This document shows positions 40,440 through 48,950 of a stretch of 64,000 nt of DNA, piece by piece. Below the pieces are notes generated by a model that saw only the letters and a program-made list of their open reading frames with translations, had not been told where the DNA came from and searched no databases. The DNA lies in NCBI GenBank assembly GCA_012522805.1, contig JAAYJS010000018.1, forward strand, positions 1-64,000, in the 5' to 3' direction. The DNA comes from Eubacteriaceae bacterium. GTDB taxonomy: Bacteria > Bacillota > Clostridia > Eubacteriales > Eubacteriaceae. A program made the position numbers and the translations under genes. Each line of letters starts with the position of its first letter. Positions within the stretch are counted from its first letter, which is position 1.

Positions 40440-41504
40440 ATGAAAAATAAAGGAATACGAAATGGTATCCATCGAACAAACCGACAATTATTTTTAGCTG
40501 CCGGTTTGTGTTTAATCTTTTTGATGATTGGTGTTACAACGGCATTTAACGCTAAAAAAGATGTTACCGTTTATGTCAATGGTAATACCGTCGCAGAATT
40601 ATCCTCCAAGGGCAATCAGGAAATCATCAACGCACGGTTGAGTGACAGAATTTACGACGTCTTAACCGAAGAAGGTCTGCCCACCGGTGACGATTATGAA
40701 ATAGATGTCGATCTCAACAAACAGATTAAAGATGTTGACGAAATCAATATTAAGAAAAAAGCGGAAGGCGTTATTTCCGTCGATGGTGTCAGTACACTTT
40801 TTAAATCCGCTGCCAATACAGTGGAAGATGTCATTAAAGAAAATGAATTGGAAGTCAAAACAGACGACATTGTCGAACCCGCATTAACGACGGCTTTGAC
40901 AACAGATATCCAAGAAGTAAAAATTACTCGCGTTACTTATGGTGAAGAAAAGGGTGAAGGCGAAATTCCTTTTGAAACGGAAAATCAGGAAACTTCTTCC
41001 ATGGCCAAGGGTGTCGAAAAGGTTATTACCGAAGGTGTAAACGGTAAGGAAGCTTTTACCGATAAAATTACCTATCACGACGGCGTCGAATTTTCAAGAG
41101 AACGCATTGAAACCCAAGTTATTGAAGAGCCGGTAAAAAAAGTGGTGGAAGTTGGAACCAATGTCGGAAATGTTGGCAATGGCGGCGATGGTGGAAGCCC
41201 CTATGGCAACGAAGAAGGCGGAGTGCCGACCGGACGTTCTTTTATTGCTAATTGTACGGCCTACACCCATACAGGTAACCCCACTGCATCCGGTGTCATG
41301 CCTGTAGCCGGTGTAACCGTAGCAGCGGATCCTTCAGTTTTTCCCTTGGGTACTAGAATTTACATCCCGTACTTTAACAACACCTTTATCGTTCAAGATA
41401 CCGGTGGCGCTGTTAAGGGCAATGTGATCGATATCTTTATGGATACATACGACGAATGTGTACAATTCGGCAGAAGAGATTTGGAAGCGTATGTTGTAGA
41501 TTAA
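40440..41504 (+). CDS. DUF348 + G5 + 3D-domain cell-wall protein (YabE/Rpf-like)
   Basis: KDVTVYVNGNTVAELSS repeats; C-terminal CTAYTHTGNPTASGVMPVAGVTVAADPSVFPLGTRIYIP...VQDTGGAVKGNVIDIFMDTYDECVQFGRRDLEAYVV. Confidence 0.9.
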   Translation: MKNKGIRNGIHRTNRQLFLAAGLCLIFLMIGVTTAFNAKKDVTVYVNGNTVAELSSKGNQEIINARLSDRIYDVLTEEGLPTGDDYEIDVDLNKQIKDVDEINIKKKAEGVISVDGVSTLFKSAANTVEDVIKENELEVKTDDIVEPALTTALTTDIQEVKITRVTYGEEKGEGEIPFETENQETSSMAKGVEKVITEGVNGKEAFTDKITYHDGVEFSRERIETQVIEEPVKKVVEVGTNVGNVGNGGDGGSPYGNEEGGVPTGRSFIANCTAYTHTGNPTASGVMPVAGVTVAADPSVFPLGTRIYIPYFNNTFIVQDTGGAVKGNVIDIFMDTYDECVQFGRRDLEAYVVD

Positions 41505-41519
41505 AAATAAAAACAACCT

Positions 41520-41556
41520 ATCCGGTTTGTGATTTGTCGCAAACCGGATTTTTTAA
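41520..41556 (+). terminator. Rho-independent terminator
   Basis: ATCCGGTTTGtgatttgtcgCAAACCGGATTTTTT. Confidence 0.85.
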
Positions 41557-41629
41557 TATTTGGACAAAAGAAGGGCAAGATCCAACTTGTACTGAAAGCA
41601 ATACTTTACAAAACCATGTGCAATTGTTA

Positions 41630-41643
41630 TATTGTATACAATA
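41630..41643. promoter_or_regulatory. Perfect 14-bp palindrome upstream of ilvE
   Basis: TATTGTATACAATA, ~20 nt before the ATG. Confidence 0.5.
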
Positions 41644-41664
41644 ATGTCTAGGAGTAAAGCAAAA

Positions 41665-42732
41665 ATGAAGATTAAAATTGAGAAAAGACAGGAGCTCAAA
41701 CCAAAACTTGACGAAAGTAACTTAGAATTCGGAAAAGAATTCACCGATCATATGTTCTTAATGAACTATACGTTGGGCCAAGGATGGCACGATGCGCGCA
41801 TTGTACCCTATGGTCCCATCGAGATGTCGCCGGCTGCTATGGTGTTGCACTATGCCCAAGAGACCTTTGAAGGCCTAAAAGCATACAAGCGCCCCGATGG
41901 CAAAATCCAATTGTTTCGCCCTGAGGAAAACTTTAAACGCCTCAACCGATCCAACGATAGAATGTGCATCCCGCGATTTGACGAGGACTTTGCCATCAAG
42001 GCGTTGAAAACCCTAGTCGAAATAGATCAGGATTGGGTTCCCCATGCACCGGGCACATCCCTTTACATTCGCCCCTTTATTTTTGCAACCAGTCCCTTTA
42101 TCGGTGTGCGAGAAAGTAGGACCTATCTATTTTGTATCATTCTAAGTCCCGTAGGTTCTTACTACCCCGGTGGCTTGGCACCGACAAAAATGTATATAGA
42201 AGATGTCTTTGCAAGAACTGTTTTGGGTGGTACCGGAGAAGCAAAATGCGGTGGCAATTACGCCGGTGGCTTAGCAGCCCAAAAGAAAGCTGCCAGCAAA
42301 GGCTTTGAACAAATTCTCTGGTTGGACGGTGCTGAAAGAAAATATATTGAAGAAGTAGGCACCAGCAATGTCTTCTTTAAAATTGACGGCAAGTTTTACA
42401 CACCGGAACTCAGCGGTACCATTTTGCCGGGTATTACTAGAAAAAGTATCATCGAATTGCTGAAAAGCTGGGGAGAGACCGTCATTGAATGTAAAATGAC
42501 GATCGATGAATTGGTCGATTATCACCGTCAAGGCAAAGTAGAGGAAGTCTTTGCGACGGGAACCGCAGCCGTCATCTCTCCGATCGGAAGTTTGGACTAC
42601 ATGGGCGAAACCTTAGTATTTCATGACAATCAAATCGGAGAATACTCACAAAAAGTGTACGATGAATTATTCGGCATCCAAACAGGCCAATTGCCGGACC
42701 CCTTCGGTTGGACAGTTTTAATTGATGAATAA
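41665..42732 (+). CDS. ilvE: Branched-chain amino acid aminotransferase
   Basis: YAQETFEGLKAYKRPDGKIQLFRPEENFKRLNRSNDRM, GTGEAKCGGNYAGGLAAQ, YIEEVGTSNVFF, GTILPGITRKSI. Confidence 0.95.
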   Translation: MKIKIEKRQELKPKLDESNLEFGKEFTDHMFLMNYTLGQGWHDARIVPYGPIEMSPAAMVLHYAQETFEGLKAYKRPDGKIQLFRPEENFKRLNRSNDRMCIPRFDEDFAIKALKTLVEIDQDWVPHAPGTSLYIRPFIFATSPFIGVRESRTYLFCIILSPVGSYYPGGLAPTKMYIEDVFARTVLGGTGEAKCGGNYAGGLAAQKKAASKGFEQILWLDGAERKYIEEVGTSNVFFKIDGKFYTPELSGTILPGITRKSIIELLKSWGETVIECKMTIDELVDYHRQGKVEEVFATGTAAVISPIGSLDYMGETLVFHDNQIGEYSQKVYDELFGIQTGQLPDPFGWTVLIDE

Positions 42733-42738
42733 AGAATG

Positions 42739-42762
42739 AACGGAGTGAAAGCTCCGTTTTTT
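42739..42762 (+). terminator. Rho-independent terminator after ilvE
   Basis: AACGGAGtgaaagCTCCGTTTTTT. Confidence 0.8.
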
Positions 42763-42803
42763 ATTCTCGATCAACATCGAGCAATCAACAAGAGTAAATA
42801 TAT

Positions 42804-42971
42804 TTAAAAACGCGACGTCTTTGGTAAATCTTCAAAACAAATACCCATAATGTCGCAAACTTGATTGAGACGATAAATAGCGTTTTGACGATGAAGGTTC
42901 AAAGCTTTATGTAGTCGCGGATAGGTTTTGCCCATGTAGGAAGTAAACATCATCTTTTCAAGATGATCTCA
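42804..42971 (-). pseudogene. C-terminal HTH remnant of a PucR-family regulator
   Basis: Minus strand DHLEKMMFTSYMGKTYPRLHKALNLHRQNAIYRLNQVCDIMGICFEDLPKTSRF*, resembling the PucR HTH (LHIHRNTLLYRLNRIEEILG); closed upstream by stop. Confidence 0.5.
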
Positions 42972-43171
42972 ATGGATAGATGAAAATAGATATCGTAGAT
43001 GGATCCTTTGTATTACCTGTTAAAAGAAAATCAGATCAAAAACTGCATTCGCTTAGTTGATTAAAATTTATGATTGTTCATTCAGAAATAAAAGACACTT
43101 CAAATGCTATGATCGCATTGAATTTAGCCATTAACGGAAGTTTTTTAAGGTAAAATTGACCGCTCCATTGC

Positions 43172-43200
43172 TTGACAAATAATTGAGAACTTGTTATAAT
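43172..43200 (+). promoter_or_regulatory. Consensus sigmaA promoter of the tRNA-Ser pair
   Basis: TTGACA-N17-TATAAT. Confidence 0.85.
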
Positions 43201-43222
43201 AAATTTCGCATTTATTTAATGA

Positions 43223-43311
43223 CGAGAGGTAGCGAAGTGGTCATAACGAGGCGGTCTTGAAAACCGTTAGGGTGCAAGCCCACGTGGGTTCGAATCCCAC
43301 CCTCTCGGCCA
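43223..43311 (+). tRNA. tRNA-Ser(TGA)
   Basis: Long variable arm, CGAGAGG/CCTCTCG acceptor, TGA anticodon (gtcTTGAAAacc loop), encoded CCA. Confidence 0.93.
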
Positions 43312-43355
43312 GAATCTTTCAAAACAACTCTGTTAAAAATGCTTATGACGACAGT

Positions 43356-43447
43356 GGAGAAGTACTCAAGTGGCTATAAGAGGTACCCCTGCTAAGGGTA
43401 TAGGCCGTTTACGCGGTGCGAGGGTTCAAATCCCTCCTTCTCCGCCA
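43356..43447 (+). tRNA. tRNA-Ser(GCT)
   Basis: GGAGAAG/CTTCTCC acceptor, long variable arm, GCT anticodon (cctGCTAAggg), CCA. Confidence 0.93.
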
Positions 43448-43459
43448 TGATTTGAACAT

Positions 43460-43496
43460 TCAAAAGCCTTGATAACTTTTGTTTTCAAGGCTTTTT
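43460..43496 (+). terminator. Terminator after the tRNA-Ser pair
   Basis: AAAAGCCTTGAtaacttttgttTTCAAGGCTTTTT. Confidence 0.8.
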
Positions 43497-43526
43497 ATTA
43501 TTGCCATCTATTGCCCTATGCTTTCT

Positions 43527-43615
43527 CATGGACCTTTACAGCTGTGGAAGAGATATTGGATTAAAAATAAAAATGAAGCGACAGGAGCATGGACCTTTAC
43601 AGCTGTGGAAGAGAT
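43527..43615. repeat. 28-nt exact direct repeat, 61-nt period (43527-43554 and 43588-43615)
   Basis: catggacctttacagctgtggaagagat occurs twice; similarity continues (ggattaa) after a 3-nt gap. Confidence 0.9.
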
Positions 43616-43707
43616 GGATTAAGAATTTATGTCATTTTGAAACAGGTGGATGTTTTTCGCTTGCAAAATTATATGATTAAGTTTAAGATAGAGGCAATAA
43701 AAAGTAA

Positions 43708-43790
43708 AAAACGGGAGCTGTCAAAGGCTGAGAGGAGGGCATGCCCTCGACCGTAGACCTGATTCGGATAATGCCGACGGAGGAATGATA
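43708..43790 (+). ncRNA. TPP riboswitch (THI element) 1
   Basis: gggagctgtcaaaGGCTGAGAgg...tcgaccgtagACCTGATtcggaTAATGCCgacggaggaa. Confidence 0.95.
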
Positions 43791-43803
43791 ACGCGAATAC
43801 CTG

Positions 43804-43846
43804 TCCTTTTTGTCGACGTCCGATGTCGGCAGAAAGGATTTTTTTT
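43804..43846 (+). terminator. TPP riboswitch expression-platform terminator
   Basis: TCCTTTTTGTCGAC..GTCGGCAGAAAGGA-TTTTTTTT; the ThiS Shine-Dalgarno (AAAGGA) lies in the 3' arm. Confidence 0.8.
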
Positions 43847-44041
43847 ATGATCATCATTAACGGAAAAGAAATGGCTCTTCAATGGGAAACCCTGGAGGAT
43901 TACATCCTTTCTCAAAACTATCTCCTCGAGCATATCGCTGTGGAGCGTAATGAGGTCATTGTGCCGAAGGCGGCTTATGGGCAAACAAAACTGTTGCGTG
44001 GAGATCGTTTGGAGGTCGTTTGTTTTGTCGGAGGTGGCTGA
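43847..44041 (+). CDS. thiS: Sulfur carrier protein ThiS
   Basis: [11 protein letters not shown]...[35 protein letters not shown] with terminal GG. Confidence 0.92.
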   Translation: MIIINGKEMALQWETLEDYILSQNYLLEHIAVERNEVIVPKAAYGQTKLLRGDRLEVVCFVGGG

Positions 44042-44042
44042 G

Positions 44043-44678
44043 GTGCAGATCACACGGGAGCAATGGTTGGCGACCTTGTCCCAAAGGCAGGGGCGGGCAC
44101 TGGTGGACAAATTTCAGAAAGCGCGGGTGGCAGTATGCGGTTTGGGCGGTTTAGGCTCTCACATTGCTCTGACTTTGGCGCGAAGCGGTGTCGGTCATTT
44201 AAGTTTAATAGACTTCGACCGGGTCGATTTGAGCAACATTCACCGACAAGCTTATCGCTTAACGCATATCGGCAGTTATAAAACGACTGCCCTGAAGGAG
44301 ATGGTGATGGAGGTGGCGCCATTTTGTCAGGTCACCACCCACAATACCGTCCTTTGTGCGAAAAACATTGAAACCCTGTTAGCAGAGGAGGATGTGATTT
44401 GCGAAGCTTTCGACGACCCGAAGGCGAAAGCCCTATTGGTGCAGGCTGTCAGAGAGAAGATGCCGGAAAAAATGGTCATCGCCGCTTCCGGAATGGCGGG
44501 GTGGGGCAGTCCCAACACCATTCAAAGCCGTCGGGTTAGTCAAAACTTTTACTTGTGCGGAGACGAAAAATCGGGAATTGAGTCGGGTCAGAGCTTAAAC
44601 AGTGCCAGGGTGCAAGTGTGCGGAGCCCACCAAGCCACATTGATTCTCAGATGTTTGGCAGGTTTCTTAGAAGTATAA
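44043..44678 (+). CDS. thiF: Thiamine biosynthesis adenylyltransferase ThiF
   Basis: VAVCGLGGLGSHIALTLARSGVGHLSLIDFDRVDLSNIHRQ; GTG start. Confidence 0.93.
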   Translation: MQITREQWLATLSQRQGRALVDKFQKARVAVCGLGGLGSHIALTLARSGVGHLSLIDFDRVDLSNIHRQAYRLTHIGSYKTTALKEMVMEVAPFCQVTTHNTVLCAKNIETLLAEEDVICEAFDDPKAKALLVQAVREKMPEKMVIAASGMAGWGSPNTIQSRRVSQNFYLCGDEKSGIESGQSLNSARVQVCGAHQATLILRCLAGFLEV

Positions 44679-44729
44679 GACGTTGACGGGATGGCATTGA
44701 CAGAAATACAATCAAATGGAGATGAAGTC

Positions 44730-45545
44730 ATGGAAAAAACGGGTTCTAACAGAACAAACAATCAAGTGCTTTCAACGGAAGATTTTTTGGAGATCGGCGG
44801 TCACCGCCTTCAATCCCGCTTTATTCTGGGATCCGGGAAATACTCTCCAAACCTAATCGAGGCGGCGGTCCATCAGGGCGGCGCAGAGATGGTCACGGTT
44901 GCCGTGAGAAGGGCGAACACGAAAGACAGTGAAAATATTATGAACTATATCCCCGATGGGGTGATCCTTTTGCCCAATACCTCCGGCGCCCGGGATGCCC
45001 GGGAAGCGGTGCGCATTGCCCGGCTGGCGAGGGAATTAGGGTGCGGGGATTTTATAAAAATTGAAATTATGAAAGATTCCAAATACTTGCTGCCGGACAA
45101 TGCAGAGACCGTCAAAGCGACGGAAGTACTGGCACAGGAGGGGTTTGTCGTCATGCCTTATATGTACCCAGACTTGTATATCGCTCGGGACTTGGTCAGT
45201 GCAGGCGCTGCCACCATTATGCCACTTGCCGCACCCATCGGGTCTAACCGAGGGCTGGTAACCGGGGAGTTTATACAAATTCTTGTAGAGGAAATCGATT
45301 TGCCCGTCATCGTCGATGCGGGTATCGGCAGTCCCTCTCAGGCCTGTGAAGCCATGGAAATGGGATGCGCCGCCGTTATGGCCAATACGGCCATTGCCAC
45401 CGCCGGCCATATTGCGACCATGGCCTCAGCCTTCGGAAAAGCCATCGCCGCAGGTCGTCAGGCCTATTTGTCCGGATTGGGTCGGGTTTTACAACGGGGC
45501 GCCTGTGCGTCGGATCCTTTGACCGGTTTTCTATACAACGACTAA
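44730..45545 (+). CDS. thiG: Thiazole synthase ThiG
   Basis: [68 protein letters not shown]. Confidence 0.96.
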   Translation: MEKTGSNRTNNQVLSTEDFLEIGGHRLQSRFILGSGKYSPNLIEAAVHQGGAEMVTVAVRRANTKDSENIMNYIPDGVILLPNTSGARDAREAVRIARLARELGCGDFIKIEIMKDSKYLLPDNAETVKATEVLAQEGFVVMPYMYPDLYIARDLVSAGAATIMPLAAPIGSNRGLVTGEFIQILVEEIDLPVIVDAGIGSPSQACEAMEMGCAAVMANTAIATAGHIATMASAFGKAIAAGRQAYLSGLGRVLQRGACASDPLTGFLYND

Positions 45546-45548
45546 AAA

Positions 45549-46763
45549 ATGAAAACAAAAGAGTTTAATTTGAAAGAAAAGAACGCAAAGAGAAGTGACC
45601 ACATGGCATACTTGCCGCAAATGGAGCAGATCGAGTCGGATGTTATGGCACGGGTTCTCGAAGAGATGCACAATTACGATGCCGGACGCTACACCGAGTC
45701 GGATGTTATGGCAGCCCTTCGAAAACCCTCCTGCAGTATCGAAAATTTAAAGGCTTTGTTATCTTCCGCGGCGACACCTTATTTAGAGGCCATGGCCAAA
45801 CGCGCCCACGACGAGACGCAGAAACACTTTGGCAACACAGTGTATCTCTTTACACCTCTTTATATTGCCAATTATTGTGAAAATCATTGTGTTTATTGTG
45901 GTTTTAACGCTACCAACAAAATTAGGCGTTTGCGCCTCAATAAAGAACAAATGGAGCGGGAAATGCAAATTATTGCAGAGTCGGGAATAGAAGAAGTCCT
46001 GTTGTTAACCGGGGAGAGTCCTACCGCCAGCGATGTTGCGTATATTGGTGAAGCTTGCCAATTGGCACGTCGATACTTTCGCATGGTGGGCTTGGAAATT
46101 TATCCTGTCAATACCGAGGAATACCGTTATCTCAGGGAGTGTGGTGCCGACTACGTCACCGTTTTTCAAGAAACCTACGATAGCGATCTTTATGAAACTC
46201 TGCACTTGAGGGGTCCTAAAAGGGTTTGGCCTTATCGCTTTGAAGCCCAAGAGCGGGCGCTGATGGGTGGAATGCGCGGGGTTGGTTTTTCCGCACTCTT
46301 TGGATTGGGGGATTTTAGACGGGATGCCTTGGCAACGGCGCTCCATGCCTATTTTCTGCAACAAAAATATCCCCATGGAGAGGTATCGTTGTCTTGTCCA
46401 AGAATCCGACCGACTGCCACCGATCAACATTTTGCATCTCAGAATGTGAGCGAAAAGGATCTTTGCCAGATTATTTGCGCCTATCGAATTTTCATGCCCT
46501 ATGCCGGCATTACCGTATCCACCCGGGAAAGCGCCACCTTCAGGCGAGGTATTGTAAAAATTGCCGCTACGAAACTATCTGCCGGGGTGTCCACAGGGAT
46601 TGGAGATCACGAAGAGAAATACACAGATGCGGTTATAGAAGATGCCAACGCCGTGGGAGATGCACAATTTGAAATCAGCGATTCCCGTTCCTTACAAGAA
46701 GTTTACGACGATTTAAGTGTAGACGGCTTGCAGCCGGTTTTAAACGATTATCTCTATGTTTAA
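45549..46763 (+). CDS. thiH: 2-iminoacetate synthase ThiH (radical SAM)
   Basis: TPLYIANYCENHCVYCGFNATNKIRR; VFQETYDSDLYETLHLRGPK. Confidence 0.96.
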   Translation: MKTKEFNLKEKNAKRSDHMAYLPQMEQIESDVMARVLEEMHNYDAGRYTESDVMAALRKPSCSIENLKALLSSAATPYLEAMAKRAHDETQKHFGNTVYLFTPLYIANYCENHCVYCGFNATNKIRRLRLNKEQMEREMQIIAESGIEEVLLLTGESPTASDVAYIGEACQLARRYFRMVGLEIYPVNTEEYRYLRECGADYVTVFQETYDSDLYETLHLRGPKRVWPYRFEAQERALMGGMRGVGFSALFGLGDFRRDALATALHAYFLQQKYPHGEVSLSCPRIRPTATDQHFASQNVSEKDLCQIICAYRIFMPYAGITVSTRESATFRRGIVKIAATKLSAGVSTGIGDHEEKYTDAVIEDANAVGDAQFEISDSRSLQEVYDDLSVDGLQPVLNDYLYV

Positions 46764-47364
46764 AATTATCTGTATCAGCAACCGAAAGCTTTGCAAGGAA
46801 AACTTTTTAGAGCGAGTGGAAAAGATAGCGGCGGCAAAACCGGACGGTTTTATTCTCAGGTAAAAAGATCTGCCAATTGAGGAATACCGGGCATTGGCGC
46901 AAGAGGTTTTGGGCATTTGCAAAAAGCAGAAAGTGCCCTGTATTTTACACACATGGTCAGGGGTTTCCGAGAAACTCGGTATATCCGCCATTCACTTGCC
47001 TTTGTCGGATTTACGGCGCCTTGGGAGGAAGGGCTCCTTGAAGTCCTTTGATACCGTCGGTGCATCCTGTCACTCCCTGTCAGAAGCTTTAGAAGCAGAG
47101 GCTTTGGGGGCAACCATTATCACCGCCAGTCATATTTTCCCCACCGATTGCAAACAAAATGTACCCCCCAAGGGCTTGGCGTTTTTATCCGAAATTTGCC
47201 AAAGGGTTTCAATACCGGTCATTGCATTGGGGGGTATTTTTGAAAACAACATCGCCTTTTTGCCCGATACCGGCGCAGCCGGCGCTGCTGTTATGAGCAC
47301 GGCGATGACCTGTGATGCCCCCAACCACATGATGATGGCGCTGAGAAAACAAGTTCATAGATAA
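46756..47364 (+). pseudogene. ThiE/TenI-like thiamine phosphate synthase family gene, interrupted by in-frame TAA at 46861-46863
   Basis: MFKIICISNRKLCKENFLERVEKIAAAKPDGFILR-TAA-KDLPIEEYRALAQEVLGICKKQKVPCILHTW...LGATIITASHIFPTDCK..PVIALGGIFENN; same frame on both sides. Confidence 0.85.
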
Positions 47365-47369
47365 AAATA

Positions 47370-47410
47370 CCAATCCCCCCAAATCGTCGATAGTCGATTG
47401 GGGGGATTGG
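47370..47410. repeat. Inverted repeat between convergent genes (terminator-like)
   Basis: ccaatccccccaaatcg ... cgattggggggattgg. Confidence 0.75.
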
Positions 47411-47444
47411 CATGTCATGAATCGATCATTTTAAAAAGTGTTGC

Positions 47445-48794
47445 TTAGTTAAAATCGAGTTGTTTTTCTGTTTGTGTGATGATGGTATCTAGCTTTTCTA
47501 ATAGCAAATCGGTTTCTTCCCGGGTAATGCCGTAGTACGGTGTCAAGATGAAGGCATCGCCTTCGATACCGCGTTTCATCTTACCGGAAGCAGCGGATAA
47601 GATCACGCCATTGTCAAAGCCTGCCTTCATCAATTTGGCCAAAGCCATTTGCTCGTTGGGCAAGCAGGTGCGGGTTTCGTGGTCTTTAACCAGTTCCACA
47701 CCGGTTAAGAGGCCTTTGCCCCTGACATCTCCAATGAGGGGATGGCGGTCTCGCATTTTAATGAGTTCTTCTCTCATATAGTCGCCTTGGGTATTGATGT
47801 TTTCCAGCATGTTTTCCCGTTCCATGATGCGGGTGGTTTCGATGGTAACGGCGCAAGCCATGGGGTTGCCCGCCCAGGTAAATCCGGCATAGTAGTAACC
47901 GACTTCTTTAAACAAATCGGATACTCTTTCATTGACGGCAGCAGCACCAACGGGGAAATACCCGCCGGACATACATTTTGCAATGGCTACGATATCCGGT
48001 TGAATACCAAACCAATCCGTAGAAAGAGGCTTGCCGGTTCTGCCGTAGCCGGCCAATACATCGTCGGTGATGACGAGCAATTCGTATTTGTCGCAAATCT
48101 CTTTGATGCGTTTAAAATAGCCTTCCGGTGGTGTCATACCTGCGGTGGTGGTGCCGCCGATGGGTTCAAACAAAAATCCTGCGTAGTTATCCGGGCCTCT
48201 GTTGATCAATTCGTATTCCAGTTCATTTGCACACTCAAAGTCGCAGGATTCAGGTCTTTTTTCAAAGGGGCAGTGGTAACAGGTAGGCGGTGCGATGTGG
48301 CCTTCATCGATGGCATAGGCGGACATATCGCTTCTACGGGCGATGTTGCCTCCAAAGCATGCCGTTAAAAAGGTGTTTCCATGATAGCTTAACCAACGGG
48401 ACATAATTTTATTTTTTGTGGGTTTTCCCTTGTGTACCCAATAGGCTTTTGCAATACGCGCAGCCATTTCCACAGCCTCAGATCCACCGGAAGTAAGGAA
48501 AAACCGATCCATTCCCGTAAAATCTGCCAGTACCTTGGAGCATTCATCTAAGATGGAGGGCACGGAAGTAAAACGAGTGAGATACCCTAATTCTAAAGCT
48601 TGTTTTTTAAGCACTTCCGCCATATCTTCCCGTCCATACCCTAAGGATGCGTTCATAGCTCCCGAACAAGAGTCGATGTATTGGTTACCATCGGCATCCC
48701 ATTGATAAAAACCCTTGCCTTTAACAAGGTTTAAGTTTGGATTAACCCAATCCGATAAAAATACGTGGGGATGCAACTCATAAGACTTTTTCAT
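47445..48794 (-). CDS. Class III PLP-dependent aminotransferase
   Basis: SGGSEAVEMAARIAKAYW, ITDDVLAGYGRTGKP, CMSGGYFPVGAAAVNE; ATG at 48794. Confidence 0.93.
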   Translation of the reverse strand: MKKSYELHPHVFLSDWVNPNLNLVKGKGFYQWDADGNQYIDSCSGAMNASLGYGREDMAEVLKKQALELGYLTRFTSVPSILDECSKVLADFTGMDRFFLTSGGSEAVEMAARIAKAYWVHKGKPTKNKIMSRWLSYHGNTFLTACFGGNIARRSDMSAYAIDEGHIAPPTCYHCPFEKRPESCDFECANELEYELINRGPDNYAGFLFEPIGGTTTAGMTPPEGYFKRIKEICDKYELLVITDDVLAGYGRTGKPLSTDWFGIQPDIVAIAKCMSGGYFPVGAAAVNERVSDLFKEVGYYYAGFTWAGNPMACAVTIETTRIMERENMLENINTQGDYMREELIKMRDRHPLIGDVRGKGLLTGVELVKDHETRTCLPNEQMALAKLMKAGFDNGVILSAASGKMKRGIEGDAFILTPYYGITREETDLLLEKLDTIITQTEKQLDFN

Positions 48795-48800
48795 AATTAT

Positions 48801-48950
48801 CAACCTCCTATAAATTATGAATTTCTAAGCGACAAAACGGACTGACACCGATTGTGATAACTTTTTTCGCTGATGACCGACCTCCTCAAAATGATGAATG
48901 CTAAGCGATAAAATTAAATGGACGCTGATTCTGAAAACTTACTCCGCAAG
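48801..48950 (-). repeat. Degenerate ~77-bp tandem duplication spanning the MFS 3' end, SD and the aminotransferase 5' UTR
   Basis: Unit 1 AAGTTTTCAGAATCAGCGTCC...TTTTATCGCTTAGCATTCATCATTTTGAGGAGGT; unit 2 AAGTTATCACAATCGGTGTCA...TTTTGTCGCTTAGAAATTCATAATTTATAGGAGGT (minus strand). Confidence 0.75.

Noticed and set aside
43527-43615. CRISPR array
   Set aside because: Only two repeats, no cas genes in the window, and homology continues beyond the repeat, so a local duplication is more likely.
10002-46863. Programmed stop-codon readthrough at the four interrupted genes
   Set aside because: The contexts (TAA TTG, TAG GCC, TAA CTC, TAA AAA) share no common motif and no downstream stimulatory structure was evident; kept only as a low-probability alternative.
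47742-48368. 208-aa plus-strand ORF
   Set aside because: Antisense shadow of the class III aminotransferase.
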